Of a DNA stretch of 64,000 nucleotides, positions 44,285 to 53,706 are shown one piece after another. This DNA comes from Bacteroidales bacterium (lineage in GTDB: Bacteria; Bacteroidota; Bacteroidia; Bacteroidales; WCHB1-69), in the NCBI GenBank assembly GCA_016290295.1, contig JAEETJ010000011.1, positions 1 to 64,000 on the forward strand. Reading direction: 5' to 3'. The notes beneath the pieces were generated by a model. It made no database searches. It saw only the letters and a program-made list of their open reading frames with translations, and was not told where the DNA came from. Both the position numbers and the translations under genes were made by a program. Every line of letters starts with the position of its first letter. The stretch's first letter is position 1.

Positions 44285-47200
44285 TTTTCCATCCTATTTA
44301 AAATTTTGACCGTGTGTTCTAACGCAGCCTGTTTTGCCAGTTGACCAACATAGGTGTCTGCATTGTCTTTATTCATCTTATTATGACTTGTCGGTTCGTC
44401 AGCATGTTCTCGGAACGGGTTAATATCAAATTTTTCGTTATCTAAAAGATGAAAATCTCCTGTTCTCAATTTCCCTTTTAGAAATTGATTAAAGCCAGAG
44501 TCTTTTATTCCTTCATCAAAAGTCGGAAGTGACGTCGGCAATTCTCCATTATTAATATCTTGATAGTATTCAACATATAACTCTGCATAATTTGAATGAG
44601 CATAAAAATCCTGTACATTATGAAGCATCTTTCCAAATAGTATGGTGTTACGCTTATTAACATTACCCCTTCCTATTTCGCCAATAGTTTTAGCAATATC
44701 TCTATTTAGAGAATTCCAACGAGCTTTCACCTCTGAATAATTGGCTCTGTTATCAAAATGCCAATCAGCCGCAAAGCCAATATGATCAGCTTTTTTAACG
44801 CCCTTAATTAAATTGTCGCAAAACGATTGACCAAATTTTATTTTTATGTTCGTTTTATTGATTGCTTGTCGTGTGACATCTTGGTGAATTGGAACACCAA
44901 AACATCCATCAGGATCAACTATTTTAATCGGGTTATTCGCACAATATGTATACGGGCTCAGCGAGGGATATTTGTCACTCATCGGGTCGACGCTCAGCCA
45001 GATGCTCAGGTCGGAGCTGTAATAGCGTGAGCCAAAGTAGCTTAGGCCTGTTTCTGTGTCTTTCTCTTTAGCGGAGAAGGTGTGACGGGCATTCCAGTTG
45101 GTTGTTCGTTGGTCCACGAAGTCCTCGCCCCAGGGGAGGTAGTGCAGGTGCTGCACGGCAGAACCGTCAGAGTAGGTTATCCATGAGGAGGAACCGAGGT
45201 GGTCGGGGTGGTACCAGTAGCAGTCGGGCTCGTACTCTTCCATATTTTCCCTGAAACTATACAATGCTTCGTTTAAGGTATTGGGTTCAACATTAGGGTT
45301 GCTCTCCAAACATTCGCTCATAACTCTTTCAAAATGATTGTTGTTAAGGGACAATTTATCATAAAAACACTCTTCCGGCCCCTCACAATCAGTCAAGTCA
45401 GCAGGCTCATAAGGCAGTTGGTTCATGGGATCTCCTCCCTGGTTGCCAGACTGCAATGTCATGTCGGGACAAAGGCACTGGCAAATATCTGTCAGCCCGC
45501 CCATGCCTATCTTGCTAGCAATACGCTCATTCTCGGCATAGTAGTGCTTGGTGTAGCCTCTTGGCGTGGCCACCAAATATGGTGAGGCATACAGCGTGGC
45601 GTTGTCCATAACTGTGTAGTAGTTCCAATGGCCGTTAATCAGCTGTGCCCGTTCGCTGGTAGTCAGTTTATAGGTCCGTTCTCCATAGGCATCGTACTGA
45701 TAAAAACTCTGGTGCGTGTCATCAACAACCCCTTGCAAGCGGTTCTCCTCGTCCCAGCAGAGGTAACGGTCATAGCCGCTGTTCTCGCTCTCGTGATGAT
45801 GGTATGTCATGTTGCCTGTGGCATCCCACTCTAACTCATGACTGTCTGAGCTTTCAATGGATGTCAGTGTGTTCGGTTGACCAGTGTTTTCATAATGATA
45901 GTAGTTGTCATAACTGATATGGCTTGTTGAGTTGACACCTGGTGTCTGCGTGCTAACGTCCGCTTCCAGAACCTTGTTGTAAATGCGGCCGTTGGGATAA
46001 TAACGCGTCTCCTCCTCGTATAATAGATTGGTGTGTCCGCTCCAACTGCCCACAGAGTATGTCAACCTGTACAGGTTGTCGTAAGTATATCCGTTGTTGT
46101 AGGTGCCGCCCAAGCCGTTGTTCAGCATGCCCGCCAGATTCTTGAGTGTGAGGATGTTTCCAACCCCATCATACTCATAAACAAGGTCCTGCATAACCTC
46201 CTGCTGCGCAGTGCTACTCACCAAATGTTCCAGCCTCTGTAACAGGTCATAATCATACGTCACACTGGTGCCATTGCCGTATTCAACACTTTCCTTCTGC
46301 TCGAACTTATTGTACAGGATATTGTTGACATACTTGTACGGGATGCCATTTTTCACACCCGTCACCCTCTGCAGCATGCCCCCCTTGTTGTACTCATAGC
46401 TTACCTCTTCCCCATCGGGGTAGGTCATGCGCTGTATGCGGTTCCATGAATCATATTCGTACTTCATGACAAAGGTAAAAGGTTGCTCCTCAAAGGGAAG
46501 TGCAAAGGTACGGATATTTTTCGTAACCTCACCCAATTTGCCGTAAGAAAATTTCTGCCAGCCGGAAGCGTCCTCCTGGAGAATCACCTTTCCCACCGCA
46601 TTGATGTTGGCATCGGCTGAGGTTCCATATTCATAACGCACATTATTGGCAGGATATCGAGGGAAAGATATGTCATTGAGCAAATTATAATCATAGCTGT
46701 AATGTATATTATCACCCAACGCATTGGCATGTAATATAAGATTCCCCGCAGGGTCATATTCATACACATCGTCTCCCGCATCAGGATGATTGCGATGTGT
46801 CATCTGCCCAAACATGTCGTAGTCGTATGTGGTAATAAAACCGTCAGGGTCAGTGCTCTTTTTCAACTGGCCAAGGCAGTCGTATTCGAAAAGGGTCACG
46901 ATATTGTAGGGGGCGGTCTGTTTAACCTGCTGTCCCAAAGTGCCTTTCAAAATCCTAATCGTGTCGTTCAAAGCATCGACAGTTGTGGTCTGGAAGTATT
47001 TCTTTCCTCCCCATGTGGCAATGTCATAGTTCATTATGGTTGCCTCATGGGTGGGAAGCTCTATGTATGTCTGCCTGTCCATAATATCATACTCGGTCTT
47101 GGTCAGAGTAGTCGGGTTATAATAAGGGTTATAAGACGAATACAACGCAGTGTCTTCCATGAAGGGGTGATATTGCCCGACAGTTCTGCCAAAGCAGTCG

Positions 47201-50200
47201 TATTTGACTTTCCCTGTCACTATACTCCATTCTTGTCCATTGAACTCCGCATCCTTTTTGGTCTGCAACATGCGGCCCAGTCCATCGGACAACAGCGTTG
47301 TGGTAATGTCATCAGTTGGATGTTGCGGGTCATAATGGTAAGTCCGGGCAAATGAATGTGGAATTGGACCATTGTTGAAAATGTCCATTTGTGAGAAATG
47401 ATGGGGACAATACTCCATCCGTATAGTGTATGGATTATTGTTACCCTGTTCGTATGGCGCAACTATTCTGACCATACGCCCCAAGGTATCATACTCATAC
47501 CACATTTCATTGCCATTGATATCAACCGTTTTTGTAGGTTTGCCATACATGAAATCATATCTTGCTGAGGATTGATAGCCAAGAGACATATTTTCCACTA
47601 AAATCGGATAAGTATGGACAACAGAATCATATTGGTATCTATACTCTATGCGTTGACCATTTGCGTTAGCCGGCAATATGACATAGGAAAGATTTCCACA
47701 AGTGTCATAAGTGAAGTCATACTGTGCATTGGCACTACTATTGTTATAACGCACCAACTGAATGAGTTTCCCTCTGGAATCATAAGTTGCGGTTCGCCTC
47801 TGAAGTGTTGCATCAGAATGATTTTTTACAATAATCTGCGAGGGAAGAGAGGCCAAATTGTACGACATGCCGGAAGCATAGGTGATTTCAGCCTTGAAAA
47901 ACTCATCATTATGTGTAGTGTCACCATAATGGATATATTCGGTCACATTACGCTTTTGGTCATACCATCTCTGCACCATAGAGGTGATTTGTGCAGAAGT
48001 CTGACCTTCAAAATAATTGGTAATATCCACCTCTTTGGCCACGTACACATCCTCACGAGCGCAACCTCCGTCAGTGACCTCTATATTCGTCAAATCATAA
48101 ACCGTGGCATCGTACAAATGTTCAATATAGAGATTCCCCTCCGCATCATACGTACAGTCTCTGGTTTTACGCCCACGCTTGGTAAAATTCTGGTTGTCAA
48201 ACTCTTCCACGGTATATCGATAGAGCGAGTCGTCACCTTCTGTATCATATTGATAAGTAACCACTCTGTCATAGCCGTAATCCATACGCTCTACTCTGTT
48301 ATAATTGGGATGCTCATATTCGAATTTGGTATATGTCTGGTTACCACCCACAGGGCAAAGCGTGTCATTGTTACGAACCCGTACCTCAGAAAGGTTCCAA
48401 CTGCGTTGAGGCTTCTCAAATGTAGATTGTGGCATCTCGTAATCCAAATCTATGGTACTACCCGTAAAATTAGTCACCCTGCGAAGCAAGTTGGCTTTAC
48501 CGGATTTGTTGTAACGAATAATCATTTGTCCCTCGCCATCAGAAGTCACATAATCCACATAGCCATCCCCGTTAATGTCGGTAAGCTGAGCCTTGTCCTT
48601 GCTGAATGTTCTGTTGTAAGGAGAACCCGAAAGGCCCACACATACTTTCAGTATGCTGAAAAAAGTGAAACCAAGTGTTAGGGACGCATTTGCCGACTCG
48701 CTGTATGAGGTTCCATAACTTACATTGGAGATGGCACTGACATATTCCCATCCAGACCAATTGCCGCCACCTATATTATAATTAACACGATGATTGTTAT
48801 CACCCTCCTCAACCATGTCCGGCAGGCCATCCCCATTGATATCCATCAAAGATTTTACGGTGCTATTGTTGGAATAGTTCAATCCCAGTCCACCTCCTAT
48901 ACTTGCCTGTCCTATGTTGAAATTTGCACCAAAACTGAAACCTCCATTGGAACTATTCCCATTACGGATTTTGAAATTTCCCCATTTAACTTGAGGTTGA
49001 AAATCATAACCTGTATTGAGACAGACATAACCATTGCCATAATGGTCAATGGACACCTTGTCCGGAAGACCATCCCCGTTGACATCCATCCATGTGAAGG
49101 CTGTTTCATCATTTCCCCCTCCAAAGTCAAAACCAGGATTACCCGAACCGTCAAAACTGATTTTTGAGATTTTGGGATTATTGGATGTGCCACGAGTTGG
49201 CATTTGAAAACTGCCGCCAAATGTTTCACCAGAAGACGTCGTCTCGGACTTTGTGATACCATTGGCCATTGGCCCCATAACGACAGGATCCCCAATTCCT
49301 CCCCAAGGATTGGAGTACTGTACAAGTGACTGTCCGACAATATCAGGGTATCTGTCACCGTTTAAATCCATATAATCAGTCAAAATTATATTCTCTCCTG
49401 CGGAATGTGACATTCCAACGGAAATTGGTACCATAGGGGCAGACAAACTCAGGGAATGATTCTTCATCCGGGAAATATTCTGTTTGCGTATTGTCTTGAC
49501 ATCGTGCCCCTGTATAATAGGAACGGGGTGATCATATTCCACGATATTCATAGTGTTTGTATCGGCTGCATATTCTGGAAGACGGTCATTGCTCATTACC
49601 GTGCCTGTAAGATAGTTGATATTCCCATAACCGATCCATGCCTGATTCTTGCTATCCGGTTGCATCTCTATCCAACTCGTGGCTTTCGATATAGGATTAT
49701 ATACTTCAGCAGTTTCATAACAGGACAGCATGGTGGAACTTTCCTGGGGATTTTCGGTGTCATGTGTAATATGATTATGAAATCCATTTATTTTGCCTTT
49801 GCCCACATTTGCCCTTGACTCTGTTCTCGGAAACATGTCCATGTCAACAATCAGCTTGTTCACATGTATATAATCATCATGTATCGTCTCACCCCCAATC
49901 GTATCGTTATTGTTATAAGCGAACTGTCCCCAACCACGATACAAGGGTCCAAACAATGTATGATAAACCGAGTCTCTTCTGGTCTCCTCATAATTCTCAA
50001 TCAGCATATTCACAGGAGGGTAATAATCCTGCTGCTTCACATAGTGTCCGTTCCTCAATAAATAATATTCCACATGAGGAATAATTTCCACTTCGCTCCA
50101 GTCAAATTTCTGAGATGACAATGTCGCAGGTTTCTTCTCAAGATAAAAGACAACAAAATCCTCTTGTTGTACAGGAATATATTGGCTGCCATTTTTTGTC

Positions 50201-53200
50201 AGGAACACCTGTGAAGGAGGCATGTTGTTATGAATTGTCCAGTTTTCATCTGCTATAGTTGTCGTATTGTTATTGTTTGCATCGGTTCTCAAAGCCTCAA
50301 CTCTCAATCTGTATCCTGAACTCAAATCGCTGTAATAAGGTGTATTTGTACTAATTTTCGCAGATACTCTGATGTAAGCGTCATTCTCATCCAACGGAAC
50401 CGCAAAATAGTTCCGTCCGGATACAACATAATCCCTGTTTGAATTGTAATAGTTGTCAGGAACACCATAGTGGTCAATAGAGCCACTTGAATAAGTGATG
50501 GTTTGTTGCCAGCCAACTTTGTCATATGCATGGTTTTCACCTGAGACAAGTCTGAAAAAGACCAAATCATTCAGTCCGACACTGACACTGATTGTGGTGT
50601 CTTTTAGTGCAAAATTATTTTTGTCAACATATTTAGACAACACCGTATCATATGATGTGGCATGCAGGACATAATCATTATCTACTGTGACATTCCTACA
50701 AATTTGTATGGCATAGGATACTCCGTCACGCCATTTAGACTGTGACATTCCTCCCGTAGTATCACTCAACAGACGGAATCTGGATTGAATATTCACAGAA
50801 CCCGCTTTTTGCGGCACCCAAACTCTCACCGTTTCCATATCAGGATCCGGAATGGTGACAATGCTGGAATTTGAAGATTGGGAAGAAAAGATGGGAAAAC
50901 ACTCTATCTCTTTCTTGTATATATAGATGTCTGTCACTACCAAAGGCTGTGTCGAATAACGATACACACACCAATAGTCGTCTATTCCATGCAACGAATC
51001 TGCATAATCCAGCACTTCTTGTGGCAATTGGTTATTATAATCCTTCGCATGGAAAAAAGTGTCTATTACCCAATTGACATAGCAAATAATGCTGTCACTT
51101 ACTGCTCCGTCAAAGATAATACCCTGACATGTATCAATGGCTGTGTAAACCATATTAGTATCTGCAACATTGCCAGAATTCTGGTTCTCAATCACCATGG
51201 TGTAATAGCTATTGAACCTGACCCTTCCACCCTTTTCTGTCACATTAAACAACACCCCCTCGTCTGTGATAAGGTCTGGCAATCCATCACCATTTACATC
51301 CGAAAAATAAACATTGGTGGTTGACTTCGTAGTGGGCCAGCTTCCATTGTACGCCAAAAAAGCTGAAGCTTGAAGTCCCCATGACGTGGTACTGCTGGAC
51401 TCCTTCAAGAAATTTGATATACCATTGATGTGTATAGTATCTCCAAAGTAGAATGTGGTATCATCTATGACTATTTGTGGACGATATACCAATTTTTCAC
51501 CATCTTTGAAAAGTTTGTCTGCCAGTCCATCACCATCCAAATCAACAAGTGTCAAAGCTCCCTCACTTTCTGACCGACTGTAGCTGAAATTTCCTCCTAC
51601 ACTGACGGATGTAAGACAGACATTCGGCCCTAATCCAACAGAAGCAGTTCCCCCTATATTCCAACTTTTTCCCCGGGTTGCGCCCAAAGCTGTCGCATCA
51701 CATTCTCCACCAATATCAGCTGGATTTGTGATGAAGAATGAATGAATTCCATCCTCATCCAAATACATTTCGTGTCCTTCTCCAAACATTTCATTTCCCT
51801 GAGGAGCATCATAATAATCAAAATGAGTTCGTGTATAATTCCGTTCATCAATACTGTCAATATCTTCAATTTCACTAAGACATCCGACAGGTCTCTCATG
51901 TATCCTATCAATCCGTAGCACATCAGATAACCTTGTTTTGAAATTGGTATTACGTCCATTTTTATAAAAAAAATCGTACTCTCTAAAAATGGTATTATTA
52001 TACAACACTCCTATATTGCATAAAGTAGCAGACGTTACCTCCACGAAACCTCTGTTAGCATTGATAACCACATCCTGTCTTTCCTCTTCCCTACGATTAA
52101 AAAATATTTTATAGCATCCCTGTTCTGAAGAAATATTAGTATATTCGACCCTACATGGATAGATTTGTTTACCAAGAACTCCAGACACACCTGTAACATC
52201 TTGAAATACAACATCGTAATAATACTTTACACTGTTCCCGAACGGGTCGACACTCTCCGCCAAAGCCCAGTGGGCGATGGCACCAGAGGTATTGTTATCT
52301 CCTGTACGCAACACACAGTTGTTATTCATGCTACTATCTGAAGCATACCCGCCATAATAGTCCGTAACGCCGTTCTTGTGGGTCACTGTCCACCAGTAGT
52401 TGTTAGGTCCGTTTCCGTGGCGCACAATGCTGTCGAAAACCTCGTTCTTGCGGGGATAGAACTGTTCGTAGCCGTCCTGGTCAAGTTCATACCGATATGT
52501 CCATTGGTTGGTACGATGTGGTAATTTTCGAAAAGCACCATTACCATCTTTGGTCACCAGCTGCTCACCCTCATATACATACACCTCGCTCTCTTTTTGG
52601 CTGTCGTATCTCGGCACACCCCAGCGGGTTTCCACCGTGATGGAGGGGATGGAGATGTCCCAGCCCACTCCGAGCCATCCGTTGCCGCCACCGCTGCTAT
52701 AGGTCAACGCCAGGTTGGGCTGCATGCCTTGCCGCCCGGCGGGTATCTCAATGGGATAGCTCATATTCGCTGTGCCGCTATTGTTGGCGGTGGGTGGCTG
52801 CATCAGGGTCAGACCTTCCAACGGGTCAGCCGCTTTCAACTCTTTGATGCTTGTAGGAGTGTATGCTGAAGTCTCCGGCATTTCGGGAGTTTTAAGCACC
52901 GCATTGATAAAATCTAACGGCGAGTCTCCACCGCCATCTCCCTGCGCATTCACGGACATCATGCCCTGCACCTGTGCAAGTACATCCTGCGGATTACTTC
53001 TATCTTTCTGATTTCCTGGCAAAGCTTTCTCCCATGGTCTGAACCGGGAACATATCAGTAGTTCCTCCATATTCACAGAATCGCGCTGGATAGCCACCCA
53101 ACGGTGATACTGCCTATCATAAACGTAGGTCTGTATCTCATCCTCGGTAAAGCCCTGAGGCAGTAATGATGGGTCGTAAGGAAGGGCAAGGGCAAAACCG

Positions 53201-53649
53201 TTGGGATTTTGCAGAGACGCAAGGCCTTGCGTCTCCACATGGTATCCCGCCGTCTTGCCTGTCACATTCACCATACCCGCGTCCAAGGGCGGCAATTGTG
53301 ACGGAGAGACCTCCGACATGGCCTCCAGTGGCAGTAACGGCAGCGGAGCGGGAGCAAAATAAGGATCGGGGGCCGTTTGAGACACCAATGTGGCCGGCAA
53401 GATTGCGGATGAATCAACCGTACACGCCATCTGCTGTAGAGACGCACGACCGTGCGTCTCAACTGGGTTCGCCGCATTGTTGTCGGTTTGCGGCATCAAT
53501 GTCAATTCATTGTTATTGGTGTTTGATAATGTATATTGTTGAGCCGAACGGCCGCGCGGCTCAATGGGATTTGTGGGTTTCTCAATGGTGAACAGCCCCA
53601 TAATCAGTGCCACCAAACCCGCTATAGCCATCAATAAATACTGTCTCAT
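44281..53649 (-). CDS. Giant SpvB/FG-GAP/RHS polymorphic toxin with HET-C-like C-terminal domain
   Basis: This 3122-residue protein has an N-terminal hydrophobic segment (about 4-20), then a Pro-rich region with three repeat-derived peptides (29-38, 63-73 and 138-147). A SpvB-type domain follows (about 275-350, SYPIEIPAGRQGMQPNLALT). Six DxNGDGxxD FG-GAP-like loops lie between about 703 and 1690, then YD/RHS repeats (about 1750-2650) and the RHS core (FSAKEKDTETGLSYFGSRYY to IVDPDG). The last 207 residues (44284-44904) look like a HET-C/zinc phospholipase-type toxin, with IHQDVTRQAI, DWHFDN and LHNVQDFYAHSNY. By analogy with TcB/TcC and RHS proteins, the repeats should form a shell enclosing the toxin. 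It is third in an operon with a lipoprotein and a T9SS protein. Confidence 0.88.
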   Translation of the reverse strand: MRQYLLMAIAGLVALIMGLFTIEKPTNPIEPRGRSAQQYTLSNTNNNELTLMPQTDNNAANPVETHGRASLQQMACTVDSSAILPATLVSQTAPDPYFAPAPLPLLPLEAMSEVSPSQLPPLDAGMVNVTGKTAGYHVETQGLASLQNPNGFALALPYDPSLLPQGFTEDEIQTYVYDRQYHRWVAIQRDSVNMEELLICSRFRPWEKALPGNQKDRSNPQDVLAQVQGMMSVNAQGDGGGDSPLDFINAVLKTPEMPETSAYTPTSIKELKAADPLEGLTLMQPPTANNSGTANMSYPIEIPAGRQGMQPNLALTYSSGGGNGWLGVGWDISIPSITVETRWGVPRYDSQKESEVYVYEGEQLVTKDGNGAFRKLPHRTNQWTYRYELDQDGYEQFYPRKNEVFDSIVRHGNGPNNYWWTVTHKNGVTDYYGGYASDSSMNNNCVLRTGDNNTSGAIAHWALAESVDPFGNSVKYYYDVVFQDVTGVSGVLGKQIYPCRVEYTNISSEQGCYKIFFNRREEERQDVVINANRGFVEVTSATLCNIGVLYNNTIFREYDFFYKNGRNTNFKTRLSDVLRIDRIHERPVGCLSEIEDIDSIDERNYTRTHFDYYDAPQGNEMFGEGHEMYLDEDGIHSFFITNPADIGGECDATALGATRGKSWNIGGTASVGLGPNVCLTSVSVGGNFSYSRSESEGALTLVDLDGDGLADKLFKDGEKLVYRPQIVIDDTTFYFGDTIHINGISNFLKESSSTTSWGLQASAFLAYNGSWPTTKSTTNVYFSDVNGDGLPDLITDEGVLFNVTEKGGRVRFNSYYTMVIENQNSGNVADTNMVYTAIDTCQGIIFDGAVSDSIICYVNWVIDTFFHAKDYNNQLPQEVLDYADSLHGIDDYWCVYRYSTQPLVVTDIYIYKKEIECFPIFSSQSSNSSIVTIPDPDMETVRVWVPQKAGSVNIQSRFRLLSDTTGGMSQSKWRDGVSYAIQICRNVTVDNDYVLHATSYDTVLSKYVDKNNFALKDTTISVSVGLNDLVFFRLVSGENHAYDKVGWQQTITYSSGSIDHYGVPDNYYNSNRDYVVSGRNYFAVPLDENDAYIRVSAKISTNTPYYSDLSSGYRLRVEALRTDANNNNTTTIADENWTIHNNMPPSQVFLTKNGSQYIPVQQEDFVVFYLEKKPATLSSQKFDWSEVEIIPHVEYYLLRNGHYVKQQDYYPPVNMLIENYEETRRDSVYHTLFGPLYRGWGQFAYNNNDTIGGETIHDDYIHVNKLIVDMDMFPRTESRANVGKGKINGFHNHITHDTENPQESSTMLSCYETAEVYNPISKATSWIEMQPDSKNQAWIGYGNINYLTGTVMSNDRLPEYAADTNTMNIVEYDHPVPIIQGHDVKTIRKQNISRMKNHSLSLSAPMVPISVGMSHSAGENIILTDYMDLNGDRYPDIVGQSLVQYSNPWGGIGDPVVMGPMANGITKSETTSSGETFGGSFQMPTRGTSNNPKISKISFDGSGNPGFDFGGGNDETAFTWMDVNGDGLPDKVSIDHYGNGYVCLNTGYDFQPQVKWGNFKIRNGNSSNGGFSFGANFNIGQASIGGGLGLNYSNNSTVKSLMDINGDGLPDMVEEGDNNHRVNYNIGGGNWSGWEYVSAISNVSYGTSYSESANASLTLGFTFFSILKVCVGLSGSPYNRTFSKDKAQLTDINGDGYVDYVTSDGEGQMIIRYNKSGKANLLRRVTNFTGSTIDLDYEMPQSTFEKPQRSWNLSEVRVRNNDTLCPVGGNQTYTKFEYEHPNYNRVERMDYGYDRVVTYQYDTEGDDSLYRYTVEEFDNQNFTKRGRKTRDCTYDAEGNLYIEHLYDATVYDLTNIEVTDGGCAREDVYVAKEVDITNYFEGQTSAQITSMVQRWYDQKRNVTEYIHYGDTTHNDEFFKAEITYASGMSYNLASLPSQIIVKNHSDATLQRRTATYDSRGKLIQLVRYNNSSANAQYDFTYDTCGNLSYVILPANANGQRIEYRYQYDSVVHTYPILVENMSLGYQSSARYDFMYGKPTKTVDINGNEMWYEYDTLGRMVRIVAPYEQGNNNPYTIRMEYCPHHFSQMDIFNNGPIPHSFARTYHYDPQHPTDDITTTLLSDGLGRMLQTKKDAEFNGQEWSIVTGKVKYDCFGRTVGQYHPFMEDTALYSSYNPYYNPTTLTKTEYDIMDRQTYIELPTHEATIMNYDIATWGGKKYFQTTTVDALNDTIRILKGTLGQQVKQTAPYNIVTLFEYDCLGQLKKSTDPDGFITTYDYDMFGQMTHRNHPDAGDDVYEYDPAGNLILHANALGDNIHYSYDYNLLNDISFPRYPANNVRYEYGTSADANINAVGKVILQEDASGWQKFSYGKLGEVTKNIRTFALPFEEQPFTFVMKYEYDSWNRIQRMTYPDGEEVSYEYNKGGMLQRVTGVKNGIPYKYVNNILYNKFEQKESVEYGNGTSVTYDYDLLQRLEHLVSSTAQQEVMQDLVYEYDGVGNILTLKNLAGMLNNGLGGTYNNGYTYDNLYRLTYSVGSWSGHTNLLYEEETRYYPNGRIYNKVLEADVSTQTPGVNSTSHISYDNYYHYENTGQPNTLTSIESSDSHELEWDATGNMTYHHHESENSGYDRYLCWDEENRLQGVVDDTHQSFYQYDAYGERTYKLTTSERAQLINGHWNYYTVMDNATLYASPYLVATPRGYTKHYYAENERIASKIGMGGLTDICQCLCPDMTLQSGNQGGDPMNQLPYEPADLTDCEGPEECFYDKLSLNNNHFERVMSECLESNPNVEPNTLNEALYSFRENMEEYEPDCYWYHPDHLGSSSWITYSDGSAVQHLHYLPWGEDFVDQRTTNWNARHTFSAKEKDTETGLSYFGSRYYSSDLSIWLSVDPMSDKYPSLSPYTYCANNPIKIVDPDGCFGVPIHQDVTRQAINKTNIKIKFGQSFCDNLIKGVKKADHIGFAADWHFDNRANYSEVKARWNSLNRDIAKTIGEIGRGNVNKRNTILFGKMLHNVQDFYAHSNYAELYVEYYQDINNGELPTSLPTFDEGIKDSGFNQFLKGKLRTGDFHLLDNEKFDINPFREHADEPTSHNKMNKDNADTYVGQLAKQAALEHTVKILNRMEK
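53214..53235. repeat. Perfect 22-bp palindrome in the giant RHS coding region (copy 1)
   Basis: The half-site GAGACGCAAGG is followed immediately by its reverse complement. It encodes the VETQGLASLQ peptide at residues 138-147. It belongs to a palindromic family with the copies at 53439 and 53539. Confidence 0.75.
53439..53460. repeat. 22-bp inverted repeat in the giant RHS coding region (copy 2)
   Basis: A 10-bp arm GAGACGCACG and its complement flank a 2-base centre. It encodes VETHGRASLQ at residues 63-72, paralleling copy 1. Confidence 0.75.
53539..53564. repeat. 26-bp imperfect palindrome in the giant RHS coding region (copy 3)
   Basis: Outer arms TTGAGCCG and CGGCTCAA surround a CGGCCG core with two mismatched pairs. 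It encodes IEPRGRSAQQ at residues 29-38. The sequence has diverged from copies 1 and 2, but the encoded peptide is of the same type. Confidence 0.6.
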
Positions 53650-53664
53650 GATTTTTCCTTCCTG

Positions 53665-53706
53665 TTAATTATCAATTGTCAACTATCAACTGTCAATTGT
53701 CAATTC
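53665..53706. repeat. Heptad array, six units, between the T9SS gene and the giant RHS gene
   Basis: The plus strand reads TTAATTA, TCAATTG, TCAACTA, TCAACTG, TCAATTG, TCAATTC. It fills most of the gap between the two genes and contains the stop codon of the T9SS gene. The unit is the same as that of the cassette arrays at 39445 and 43756, read on the opposite strand. Confidence 0.75.

Noticed and set aside
46465..46477. TACCTTTG element just before an internal ATG (MKYEYDSW) in the giant RHS gene as an internal promoter
   Set aside because: The box coincides with the codons for T-F-V in a conserved RHS repeat and could easily be chance. A similar TAAATTTG at 42497-42504 in the third cassette keeps it worth noting but is not enough evidence.
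47614..48681. Plus-strand 355-residue open frame
   Set aside because: It is antisense to the YD-repeat region of the giant RHS gene and its sequence mirrors RHS codons. Not a gene.
53166..53591. Plus-strand open frame of 141 residues with the peptides VETHDRA and VEPNGRA
   Set aside because: It is antisense to the giant RHS gene. The motif appears on both strands only because the underlying repeats are palindromes. No promoter or ribosome-binding site is seen.
39445..53706. Possible CRISPR arrays at the heptad repeats
   Set aside because: Units are only 7 bases, contiguous and without spacers, and no cas genes are nearby.
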